From the NCBI GenBank assembly GCA_030765055.1, contig CM060953.1, forward strand, positions 194,282,482 to 194,346,481: DNA of 64,000 nucleotides, written 5' to 3'. Positions 32,313 through 42,480 of this stretch are shown piece after piece (positions within the stretch are counted from its first letter, which is position 1; the number at the start of each line of letters is the position of its first letter). A program made the translations under genes and the position numbers. The DNA is from Mantis religiosa. Lineage: Eukaryota > Arthropoda > Insecta > Mantodea > Mantidae. The notes beneath the pieces were generated by a model. It searched no databases and was not told the origin of the DNA. It saw only the letters and a program-made list of their open reading frames with translations.

Positions 32313-33667
32313 ATGGAGCTTCCTATCACTTCCGCCAAGTGTGAGTTGCGTGCAGTGATCCGTTTTTTGAGTGCAAAGGACACTACCCCCACTGAAATTC
32401 ATCGTCAGTTATGCGAAGTCTATGGGCCACAGTGTATGGACGTCAAAAACGTGCGAAAGTGCGTCAGAGAGTTCAAAGACGGACGTACAGACGTCCATGC
32501 CGAACAGCCTTCGGTTTCAGCCGAAACAATTGCAAAAGTGGAACAAGAAATGCTTTAAGATCGGCGTGTGACAGTTCGCGAGCTGTGCGAACTTATCCCT
32601 GAAGTCAGTAAGACTACGATTGACAAGTTTTTGACCAAACATTTGCATTATCGCAAGGTGTGTGCGTGGTGGGTCCCCAAAATGCTCCCGAAGATCATGA
32701 ACGGCAACGTGTTGAAGCGGCCCACCGATTCCTGGAGCGCTATGTAGAACAGGGCGAGGAATTGTTGAATTCAATTGTCACTGTCGATGAAACCTGGGTG
32801 CACTACACAACACCAGAAACTAAAGAACGTTCTCGTCAGTGGCGGCATTCGAATTCGCCGAAGCCGCGAAAGTTCAAACATTTTCTGTCGGCAAAGTGAT
32901 GGCCAGTGTGTTCCGGGACAGAAAAGGCGTATTGTTGTGCGAGTTTATGCCTACCGGCACAACAATAAACGCCGCTAGCTACTGTGAGACTCTAAAAAAA
33001 TTGCGACGTGCCATTCAAAATCGAAGGAGAGGAAAGCTGAAGGGAGTGATTTTTCATCACGACAACGCTCGTCACCATGCTGCACATGCAACGGCTGATC
33101 TCCTGGTCCAGTACGGATGGGACATCCTCACCCACCCCACCTTTTTTGTAATTTACGTCCTCCAACGTTAAGTCATGTCGGACGATGAATGGAATGGGTG
33201 AAATAATGCTCAAATGAGCCCAGGGTCCATAGAGTTTAGAGTTACCTGACATTCGTTTCAGGATAAGGGAAAACCCCGGAAAATACCTTATCCAGGTAAC
33301 TCACCGTGACCGAGATTCGAACTCGGGACCTCTTGAACGTGAGACAGACATGCTACCACCACGCTACCGAGGCGGGCCAACCCCCCTACAGTCCAGACTT
33401 AGCATCTAGTGATTATCATCTGTTTCATGTGCTGAAGTCACACCTGGAACACATTTCCAGACCGACGATGATTTGAAAAACGAGGTTGAGTGCTACCTGC
33501 GCAACTTGTCGGGAGAGTGCTATGACAAGGGTATACAAAAACTGCCACAGCGCATGCAAAAGTGCATTGATCGCAATGGTGATTACGTTAAAAAAAATAG
33601 CTGTAAGTTCCGCCTTTCCAACAATGTAACATTCTTTGACAATAAATATGTTCTCTATATTAAATAA
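32313..33667 (+). pseudogene. Mariner C transposase, D,D34D, broken
   Basis: Starting at MELPITSAKCELRAVIRFL, it has the N-terminal HTH region, then KVEQEML and a stop at 32556 followed by RRVTVRELCELIPEVSKTTI. The catalytic motifs are IVTVDETWVHY, FHHDNARHH and SPDLASSDYH, and the last two Asp residues are 35 positions apart (D,D34D). At least two frameshifts occur (near 32680 and 32840-32890). A SINE1 inserted between THP and PPYSPD (about 33141-33378). The C-terminus resumes at 33379 and runs through LSGECYDKGIQKLPQRMQKC to a stop at 33667. The host-independent cut-and-paste function is lost. Confidence 0.92.
33141..33378 (-). mobile_element. SINE1, reference copy, in mariner C
   Basis: Minus orientation. 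The head at 33378 reads ggcccgcctcggtagcgtgg (A box), with B box gagttcgaatctcgg about 50 bp in. Then come the body (ggtgagttacctggataagg), the region that forms the 108 bp satellites (cctgaaacg... to cgttggagg), and the tail acgtaaattacaaaaaa. Flanking target sites are C/A-rich and the duplication is not clean. Confidence 0.9.
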
Positions 33668-33693
33668 AATTGGAGACCTTATTTTGCGGACAC

Positions 33694-34830
33694 TGCATAT
33701 ATTATTTATTTATATTTATTCCTATATTACATATATGACTTTATGACATTACTTTCTATGTCATGTCAGTTTCTCTACTTGACAGGGACTGCTTAAGTCT
33801 CCCAACCCTCCGATCTATTCCTTACTATCATTGTTAGGTACTTCAATTGTTATAACAGTGGCAGATAGAATGTGCTTACTCCACCGCGCCTTTCACTAGA
33901 TCTGAAATAACTGAAGACTTGCTTTGAAATCTGAACCTCGTGTAAACGCAGCCATTAACGTAATCGTGTAGCTGGTTAATTAAAGTGGTAGAATCAAGCG
34001 GAACGATTGTAGGGTCAAGCATCTTTGTTTGGACTGAGGTTAAAGGCTTCTCAAACAGCCTAATGGATGGTGCCAGCACATCAGATAGTCTGTAATTGAA
34101 TGAGTCACGCCAGGAAGACCTCGGCTAAGAGTTGGGGGATATATCAGCCTGAAGTGGAGTATTGAGCCACTTTCACTTACAGCGCTAAACTTGTCACTCT
34201 GCGACAACTTTAGGGGCAATTCCCTTATGCATTCGAGCGTTAATTCAGATAATGTTGCCACGTAACATAAGGCGCTTTACTGGTATGCGAAGACAATACT
34301 GGTAGTCAGTGTGAAGAAACACTCTGATAATACTAGCAATTAAACATGAGTACTGCAAACTTTCTCTTTATTGGAGTTAACTTACTTGGATTCTTAAAGG
34401 CGTGAACAAAAATTACCAAAAATTACAAACAATTTGACCGATAATATGAATTCTAAACTAAAAGGAAACGTACTTTTGAAAGCTTTTGAAAGAAATATAG
34501 ATTTGCAGACGTGGAGTAGAGAAAATCGTTTGAATAAAACAAATGACTAGTTAAGTAAAGGTTTCATCAGCTGGATTTAAGCATCCTAACGGAAATGGCA
34601 CAAATCAGATGCAAACACCTAAGTTCCACATAGCGTGTCGCCGAGGAAAATGAGTAATTATTCAATAGTTTCTACGTCCCCCTTGAACGACTAACTTCTC
34701 GCCACCACAAAGGTGGTTATTACCACTGTTGTTAAACTGAAGGCGGCTCGCTTCGGACTCTTGTCAGCCTGATTCACAGCCAGCTGTCTCAGATTTAAAA
34801 AACGGCATGTGCGTGTGCAATTGAGCCATA
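33694..34830. other. No gene recognised
   Basis: AT-rich near 33700, then no supported feature. Confidence 0.5.
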
Positions 34831-34834
34831 TAGA

Positions 34835-36060
34835 ACGAATGAAATTATGTTCAAATGAGTACAAGGTACATAGAGCTTAGAGTTACCAGACTTTCATCTC
34901 TCAGGATAAGGGTAAACCTCCAACGTTAAGTCATATCGGACGATGAATGAAATGATGTTCAAATGAGTACAGGGTACATAGAGCTTACAGTTACTAGACA
35001 TTCATCTTTCAGGATAAGAGAAAACCTCCAACGTTAAGCCATATCGGACGATGAATGAAATGATGTTCAAATGAGTACAGGGTACATAGAGCTTACAGTT
35101 ACTAGACATTCATCTTTCAGGATAAGAGAAAACCTCCAACGTTAAGCCATATCGGACGATGAATGAAATGATGTTCAAATGAGTACAGGGTACATAGAGC
35201 TTAGAGTTACCAGACATTCATCTTTCAGGATAAGAGAAAACCTCCAACGTTAAGTCATATCGGTCGATGAATGAAATGATGTTCAAATGAGTACAGGGTA
35301 CATAGAGCTTAGAGTTACCAGAAATTCATCTTTCAGGATAAGGGAAAACCACCAACGTTAAGTCATATCGGACGATGAATGAAATGATGTTCAAATGAGT
35401 ACAGGGTACATAGAGCTTACAGTTACTAGACATTCATCTTTCAGGATAAGAGGAAACCTCCAACGTTAAGTCATATCGGACGATGAATGAAATAATGTTC
35501 CAATGAGTACAGGGTACATAGAGATTAGAGTTACCAGACATTCATCTTTCAGGATAAGAGAAAACCTCCAACGTTAAGTCATATCGGACGATGAATGAAA
35601 TGATGTTCAAATGAGTACAGAGTACATAGGGCTTAGAGTTACCAGACATTCATCTTTCAGGATAAGAGAAAACCTTCAACGTTAAGTCATATCGGACGAT
35701 GAATGAAATGGTGTACAAATGAGTACAGGGTACATAGAGCTTAGAGTTACCAGACATTCATCTTTCAGGATAAGAGAAAACCTCCAACGTTAAGTCATAT
35801 CGGACGATGAATGAAATGGTGTACAAATGAGTACAGAGTACATAGGGCTTAGAGTTACCAGACATTCATCTTTCAGGATAAGAGAAAACCTTCAACGTTA
35901 AGTCATATCGGACGATGAATGAAATGGTGTACAAATGAGTACAGGATACATAGGGCTTAGAGTTACCAGACATTCATCTTTCAGGATAAGAGAAAACCTC
36001 CAACGTTAAGTGATAACGGACGATGAATGAAATGATGTTCAAATGAGTGCAGGGTACATA
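34835..36060 (-). repeat. 108 bp satellite array B
   Basis: Tandem units with a period of about 108 bp; landmark caacgttaagtcatatcgg recurs from 34920 to about 36003. Neighbouring units share private variants (for example gtgtacaaatgag in three units between 35700 and 35940), showing local duplication of units. Confidence 0.95.
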
Positions 36061-36115
36061 GAGCTCAGAATTACTAAATAAGGGTAACTCAGAAAAACCC
36101 ATATCCAGATAAATT

Positions 36116-36634
36116 CCAGAGGTAGTCCTAGTCGGGCGGGGCTATTCCTTTTTTTTTTTTCGTCCGGGTGTCTTCTGCCACACTACCTAGCCGCTTTGCG
36201 GCTTAACCTGCGAAATGAGCAAATTGGTTTAATGTTCTGCTGGGGTGTTTGAATTTTTGGGAAATTTGGAATGGGATGCCCTTGATTAATCTCATAAGGC
36301 AGCTGCACTTAGGCGTTCCCCCGTTTTGGGAGACACGATTTGAAGTTTTTGCTCCGTTTTGGTTACGGGTTGCATATCGCTTGATCCATCAGGCGTAAAA
36401 ATGGGTCCTAGAGACGTCTGGGGTTTCTCTTGGGTTAACCAAGGGGCCCCAAGACGTCTCTTGGTAGTTTGAAGGATGGCAAGAGTCTTTGATCCCTCTG
36501 GTCATACCTGCCCAGGGAGATCACTAAAGGGTTGTTGTGATTTTGGATTTTGTCGTACATTGATCTTGCGCTCTCGCGGATGACATCGACAATGTACGGG
36601 ATCTGGGAGTGCTCATGTAGGATATGAGCAGGAA
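36116..36634 (-). pseudogene. 5'-truncated Jockey-type LINE in the SINE1 of array B
   Basis: Direct repeats ccagataaatt at 36105-36115 and 36635-36645 bracket 519 bp. The minus frame reads HSQIPYIVDVIRESARSMYD, KIQNHNNPLVISLGRYDQRD and LLPSFKLPRDVLGPLG, the C-terminal tail after the RT in Jockey-clade proteins. An A run (T run at about 36151-36161 on plus) lies near the 3' side. Confidence 0.78.
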
Positions 36635-36718
36635 CCAGATAAATTACTGTGAACGAAATTCCAACTCCGGAAGTCATGAACGTGAGACAGAGGCTACCAC
36701 CTAGTTACAGAGTCCGGC

Positions 36719-37477
36719 GTGCAGTATGTTTGGAATTTGCTAATATTTAATTGAAAATGCTGTTCATAAACACAGGGAACTGCTCTGAATTTTGTGTTAA
36801 AGGGATCTCAAAAACATTTTTCCAATGTAATCCGTGTATCAAATAGAACCAGCCGCTATTGTATCTACTATGAAGGCGGTAGAATAAGGAGAAATTGCAC
36901 TCTCTCCATTTCTTCATAAATTGCCTGAATGAACTTAGAACGTCGCTAGAACATTAAATGTTAAGGATACCGCTATCGATCTATACATTTTTGTGTACAG
37001 CCTCTTAAGTTGGAAAGCCCTTCAGTGCTTTAAAATCAGCCGACTGGTGTGGAAGTCTGGCAGGTCCTTGTGATAGACGAGTGTTGAGGGATCGCTATGC
37101 ACGAAATAACAGACCCGCCTTGTTTATGAGAGCCATTAATCTTCGTTTGCCAACAGGCGAGCCAACGCGTGTCATAAACTTTTTCTACCCCGCTATCTGC
37201 GAAGCCCAGCTCGTTATTGAAATGCACAATAACGAATATTGATGTTTGTCTTGAGCAAGCCCTGGAATTGAGAATTTACTCAAACCATGAGAAAAAGTTG
37301 TGCACACCTTAAATATATTCACCAAAACAAGGACTGGTTTCGAGTACGAGACTATAGTGACTACACTACGAAGTATGGAAGCGTGTTGGAAAACATGGGT
37401 AACAGCGGAGTTGTTTATGCAAGCCTATCGCACATACCGGCGAGTCAATATATTACCCCTGCCAAATAGCTTGAGCT
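36719..37477. other. No gene recognised
   Basis: No supported feature. Confidence 0.5.
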
Positions 37478-37769
37478 TTTTTTAAATTTGTTTATTAACG
37501 CTGCAAGTTCCGTTACATCGTAACACTACATGCATTCCTTAAACTTATTACAGCTACTTGTAGTCATTACAAGTGTTACAAGTTTTCAGACAATGGGTTT
37601 GACTATGCTTTTACAGTTTTTCAAAGTCTATTTTGTTTATGAATTTTAAAAATTGTTTGTGGTAGTGTTTGATTAGATCACTGATGCCGGCCACTGTCCA
37701 CCTCTCAGTCTTAATGTTTTGTTTTAGTTCTAATCTTTCACTGTTCAGAAGCGGACAATCGTATATTAA

Positions 37770-39063
37770 TGCCCGATTTCACCAACAAATGTTAAGACTA
37801 AACACGAGTTTAGCAATAGTTAAAACAAAAATTGCACTTCACCAACAGGTGTTAGCGTAACACACGTGTTAAATCTCATGTTAAACTAACAAGCCGAATT
37901 TCTACTGTCCGTAACAATTGTAAATAGTCAAGATGGCGAGCATGAACTCAGCTGTTGATGTCGATTTGCTATATTTAATATTCATTATAGAGTACGGCCT
38001 ATGAGGAGAAATGATTTTGGGGAACTATCCGAAGAAAACTGTTTTACGCAGGTAGAGACTGTCGAAACATGTTGCTATGAAAGTTACTGCGGAAGTACAA
38101 GAGAGGTTAGAACATGCATCGAAAGGAATATGCCGATCTCGCCTTTGCTTCAAGTATTAATAACCTTGCTTTTTTATAATTCACTGAATTATGTGGATAA
38201 TACATTGTGCACCTCCCGTCTTGAAACGTTCAAGTCACTTGTCCTTCTTCGCTCCTCGTTTTAAATTTACGTAATACTGAGTTAGAACATGCATCGAAAG
38301 GAATATGCCGATCTCGCCTTTGCTTCAAGTATTAATAACTTTGCGATTTTATAACTCACTGAATTATGTGGATAATACATTGTTCACCTCCCGTCTTGAA
38401 ACGTTCAAGTCACTTGTCCTTCTTCGCTCCTCGTTTTAAATTTACGTAATACTGAGTTAGAACATGCATCGAAAGGAATATGCCGATCTCGCCTTTGCTT
38501 CAAGTATTAATAACTTTGCGATTTTATAACTCACTGAATTATGTGGATAATACACTGTCTACCTCCCGTCTTGAAACGTTTAAGGCACTTGTTCTTCGCA
38601 CCTCGTTTTAAATTTACGTAATACTGACAAGTTGTTTGGTGCTTGTAGTAGTGACACATGCATTTGAATTAAATTCGTTTCCAATATTTTCCCCACGACA
38701 TCTTTCTCTTTTACATTAACTGCATCCGTCCTCTTATTTTCCACGATATCCTTACACTTCGTCACCATTTCAATTAACAGTTCTTTCTCCGTCGATGAGA
38801 AATCTGTCTCACGGCTTTATTTATGATTTTGTTCATCCGCCATTTGTGAAGATGAAAATGAAAACAAAAGCGCATCGCGGCTCATCCATAGCCTTCTATA
38901 ACTGTGATATTTACAAGTTTCTTGGCGTTAACACAGGTTTGTTAACATTTTAAGAAAACAGGTTGGTGAAATGCAAGAAATTTAACATTAGTTTTAGCGC
39001 TGTGACAATTGTTACGTTACATTTGCTAACGTCGATTTTAACATCTGTTGGTGAAATCGGGCA
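37770..39063 (+). mobile_element. PIF/Harbinger element 2, complete ends, TAA target duplication
   Basis: Left end tgcccgatttcaccaaca and reverse-complemented right end tgcccgatttcaccaaca are identical. TAA flanks both (37767-37769, 39064-39066). 1294 bp. Harbinger elements use 3 bp TWA targets. It interrupts the LINE D knuckle codons. Confidence 0.93.
38001..38620 (+). pseudogene. Harbinger transposase N-terminal fragment, repeated three times
   Basis: MRRNDFGELSEENCF begins a frame that continues CIERNMPISPLLQVLITLLF and YNSLNYVDNT, like the HARBI1 N-terminal region (a hydrophobic LxxLLQVLIxLRFY block). The sequence from acatgcatcgaaaggaatat onward is then repeated twice more with a period of about 180 bp (starts near 38113, 38287 and 38463). 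Catalytic D-D-E motifs are absent, so the element is non-autonomous. Confidence 0.78.
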
Positions 39064-39217
39064 TAAATGATTCATTGTTTGGTTTTGTAGTTCACATTAG
39101 CACATTGCACTTTCTGCTATTTTGAATCTGTTGCAGTAGTCCCTTGTCTTCCCTTGTCTAGTTAGGATGGCGGTAGTCCGTCCGTTGAGTGGGTTCCTCA
39201 GTTTAAGTCGTTCTAGC

Positions 39218-40697
39218 CAAGAGCCAAGAGCGAGAACAAGTCGTCCGGGTGCTCACGGACGGTGGGTAGATCGCCACGGTACCTATCCGCTGTGCGGTCT
39301 TAAAGAGTTTGTCATTTCTCCAGAGCTTGGATGTCATTGTTGACTGAAGGACCTGATTCGACCTCTGCTATGCTCCTGGTGGCGGGTGTAGCTTCCAAGG
39401 AGGCCAGTGCCCTGAACCGCCACGCTATTGGCGGCCTGCGTTGCAGGGTCCGTCCAGCGTGACGGGGCCAGGAGCGAGAGGTCCGGTAAGTTGGGGATCG
39501 TTAGGTTATGGTGTTCATCGGGGTCACAACGGGGGACCCGGCTGCCGGGGTTCACCCGGCGGGCCAGGTCCAGCCCCAGTGTGGCCGGGACAGAGTGTAG
39601 AGTTGAGGGGATGAGAGGCTGGTCTCACCACCCAAGAGCGCCCTGTTCTGCACGGCTTGCAATCTACGGATGGTGGTACGAGCCACCGATCCCCAGACCT
39701 CGCATTCATACAGGATCAGTGGCGGGATGATCGCACGATACACCCGTAGTTTCAGGCGGATGGGCATGGTCGAGCGGAATATAGGGTATAACTGCCTGAG
39801 CGCTGCATGGCCGAGGCCGATTTTTTCACGGACATGTGGGGTGAATGTGAGGCCGCGGTCCAGTCGGACACCCAGGTATTTGGCAGTCCGGACCCAAGAG
39901 ATCCTTCTCTGCCTCAACCGCAGGTCTCCTTCCGGGCGCCAGCGGAGGACCTTCCGCAGCAGAAGGGCAGAGCTGTTCTGCGGGCTGATGGCCATCCTCC
40001 ACCTTTCACTCCACGTGCCGATGGCCCGGAGTGATCGTTGCAGCGGAGGGAGGCAGTAGCAGACGTTTTTGTTCTGGGCCAAGATGAGGACGTCGTCAGC
40101 ATATTGGCACAGGACAGTGCGAGGCTCTGTTGGGAAGTCAGATATGTAGGCAGCAAAGAGTAACGGCGACAGTACACTGCCTTCCGGGACTCCCGCCGCT
40201 ATGGGTCTGACGGTGGAGAGTTTGCCTTCGACCTGCACCCTGAAGGTTCGATCCCGGAGGAAACTACTGATCAGGGTGATGTATGGGGAGGGGAGTTGTG
40301 CTTCCTTGAGCTTGTATAACAGTCCCTGGTGCCACGTTGTGGCGAAGGCCTTGTCCACGTCCAGCAGCACCGCGACGGTTTTGAGGTTGTCCTGGAAGCA
40401 CAGGACAGCCTTTTCTACCAATCGCAGTAGCTGCAGAGTCGTGGAGTGGCCCCGACGGAAACCGAACTGGTGATCCGCTAGGAGGTGCCTTTCCTCGAAG
40501 AGAGGAGTCAGGCGGGCCAGGAGAAATCGCTCAAAAACCTTTGAGACGATTGAGAGAAGGCTTATGGACCGGTAGCTGGACGGGAAGAATGGATCTTTGC
40601 CGGGCTTCAGAATACAGACCACCCTCGCCTCTTTCCAACAAGTTGGGAAGTGGCGGAGGTAGAGGCACGCATTGTAAATCCGCGTCAAGTGGATCAC
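39218..40697 (-). pseudogene. Jockey-type LINE reverse transcriptase inserted in LINE D
   Basis: The minus frame (open for about 390 codons) starts in VIHLTRIYNACLYLRHFPTC and has ARVVCILKPGKDPFFPSSYR, FGFRRGHSTTLQLLRLVE, LLDVDKAFATTW, AAGVPEGSVLSPLLFAAYIS and the catalytic CQYADDVLILAQ, then the thumb region TAKYLGVRLDRGLTFTPHV. The usual AFDxxWH Asp is Ala (KAFATTW). The QGS motif is PEGS. The stop is at about 39552, followed by frames out to 39218. 5' truncated: fingers and endonuclease are missing. It interrupts LINE D between FFPSV and LERLKL; only agc is shared at the two junctions. Confidence 0.88.
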
Positions 40698-40950
40698 AGC
40701 ACAGAAGGGAAGAACTTTTTGCTGATTCTTCCTTTTGTTGTGTCCTCCCATTGGTCTTGCCCCCTGCGCAGTCCTTTCTCTTCTGCCTCTTTGATTATGT
40801 GTGTCCTGGGTATCTCTCTGTAGATAATCTCCCCGTTGTCTTCCTGTGCAGCCTCCTTTGCCGACTGTAGTTCGTTCCCAAGTACTAGTCGGCCACGATA
40901 TGAATGCACTCGGCGAGAAGCGTTACTAAACAGTTACGTCACAAGTGGGC

Positions 40951-41140
40951 GGATAACGCAAACATCAACTATACCGAGATACTTCCAATGTGACGTACAG
41001 ATGCAGTGCAGTTCAACACGGTGTTTCTTTAAACTTTTCTTACGCAGTTAAAATTCGAATAGTATAGTGGCAGTTGCAGTGCTCGCTCTGACGTGTGCTT
41101 GTGAAGAGTTTAATTACGGAAGCACCTACAAAATTAAAAA
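40951..41140. other. No gene recognised
   Basis: Short unassigned stretch upstream of LINE D. Confidence 0.4.
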
Positions 41141-41144
41141 CAAG

Positions 41145-41290
41145 AAAAGTATCCCATTCTGATGTAAAGCATATCATATATACACTTCTGTAGACAAGAA
41201 ACAAAGGAGAAAAGGTTACTCATGCACCTTGCATATCATATATCAGGTTATACAGTTCTGTAGACAAGAAAAGCAGGGAAAAATGGTTAC
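41145..41290. repeat. Tandem duplication of about 70 bp
   Basis: The segment gcatatcatatatacacttctgtagacaag... recurs after about 68 bp (gcatatcatatatcaggtta, then tctgtagacaag). Confidence 0.75.
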
Positions 41291-42480
41291 TCGTATCCCT
41301 TAAAAATGCAGCAGTTAGGACAGCAAAAATACTGGGAAGGAATGGGAGAACCATCATGAACATAAAATGCTTCATCAACTCGGGTTAAGGTTACTACTTC
41401 CATAAAAAATCGAAAATCACGAAGAACCATATCTCTTGATGAATTTGATAAGTGGGTTGTGCATAGAAAAGTTTTGGAGTACTATCAACAGAAAAAGGAA
41501 ATTCCTACTTTGCAGAAACTCATGAACTTCGCTAAATAATAAATAAACTTTCATTGTGGCAAAGAAACACTTAGAAAAACATTGAAAGAAATTGTATTTT
41601 AAGTTACGAAATACAAAAACAAACGATGTGTGATAATGGAGAAACTACAAATAGTTGCAAAACTTGCAGAGTACTTAAGTGAAAAAGGGCCACGTAAACC
41701 AGTAGTTGGGTCTATACTCACTAAACCGTCAAGAAGTGCTAGCAATATGACGAAGTACAAGGTGTATTGACTAATACTAGTGATGGTCAAAGAGCAATTT
41801 CTACATGCAGGGGGTTCTATGAGATTTATTCAGGGAACTGAATTGATTTACGATTCAAAATCCAAATCAGCAGATAACCATAATGAAATTAAAGTGGGTA
41901 GATTATAAAAAGTGGGTAGAAGAGAAATTAATATCAAATATTCTACCTGAAAGCCATACCGTACAGGAAAATAAAGCCCCTTACACTTCATTTCGAAAGG
42001 CACAGGTTATTCATTGGCTAACACAAAAGAAAATTAAACATGATTCGTAAATGACAAACAAAACAGCTTCTAGAGGCAGCGAAAATTAATTTAAAAAGCC
42101 TGTTTATTGACTTGATTTAATAATGGAACAAAGGGAGTTTACAGTCTTACGTCTTCCTCCGTAGCACTGTGACCTTAACCCTATAGAGCTCTCTGGAACT
42201 AAACAAAGATTGCAGCAAAGAAGTACTTCGATTACTTTGGGTAATCTGAAAGCTATGACAAGCTGCTTAGCTCAAATTACACAAAATGATTTGATAGCAG
42301 CATGCAGACAAGTGAAAAGAATTGAACAAAATGAAAGCGCCGAGATGGGTTAATGGAGGAAACAATTGAAGATATATTTATAAACGTGGGTCTAGAGAGC
42401 AGCGATGATGATAAAGATTGCAATCGTGATGAATGTTATTTCTAGAATATGAATATTGAAGCAAAAGAACGCCGTGCCAG
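41290..42480 (+). pseudogene. Decayed DDE transposase (family D), spread over frames
   Basis: Plus-strand pieces in order: NAAVRTAKILGRNGRTIMNI (helix-turn-helix), RRTISLDEFDKWVVHRKVLE and QQKKEIPTLQKLMNF, FHCGKETLRKTLKEI, MKWVDYKKWVEEKLISNILP with VQENKAPYTS (second-Asp region, Asp lost), then EFTVLRLPPYHCDLNPIEL (third motif, usual DLNPIELIW) and IAACRQVKRIEQNESAE. Many stops and shifts. The order and motifs match the insect IS630/Tc1-mariner-like transposase whose N-terminal half is at 27.4-28.1 kb. Confidence 0.75.

Larger units (their letters stand above)
32157..33693 (+). mobile_element. Mariner C element with nested SINE1
   Basis: The left end gtgagcgcaaaataaggtct and the reverse-complemented right end gtgtccgcaaaataaggtct form the terminal inverted repeats (32157-32176, 33674-33693). 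Without the SINE1 (about 238 bp) the element is about 1.3 kb, the usual mariner size. Confidence 0.92.
34835..36718 (-). mobile_element. SINE1 with expanded tail (array B), interrupted by a LINE
   Basis: The SINE1 head is at about 36646-36718 (ccggaagtcatgaacgtgag corresponds to the anticodon-side/B-box region). The body is continued at about 36078-36115 after removal of the LINE at 36116-36634. The tail at 34835-36060 is an array of about eleven 108 bp units. This is one SINE whose tail segment has been tandemly multiplied. The head is degenerate. Confidence 0.8.
37478..40950 (-). mobile_element. R1-type LINE D, carrying two nested elements
   Basis: Minus-strand segments, once the nested elements are set aside, read in order: GNELQSAKEAAQEDNGEIIY (end of RNase H, 40909-40840), DQWEDTTKGRISKKFFPSV (about 40710), [Jockey-type insert], ERLKLRNPLNGRTTAILTRQ and DYCNRFKIAESAMC (39215-39110), a knuckle with NHLI, [Harbinger insert], YDCPLLNSERLEL and a stop at about 37650. 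It ends in an A-rich tail at 37478-37490. This order matches R1/TRAS-group C-terminal regions. Confidence 0.85.

Noticed and set aside
39670..40059. 129-codon plus-strand frame and neighbours over the RT
   Set aside because: Shadow frames of the Jockey-type reverse transcriptase on the opposite strand.
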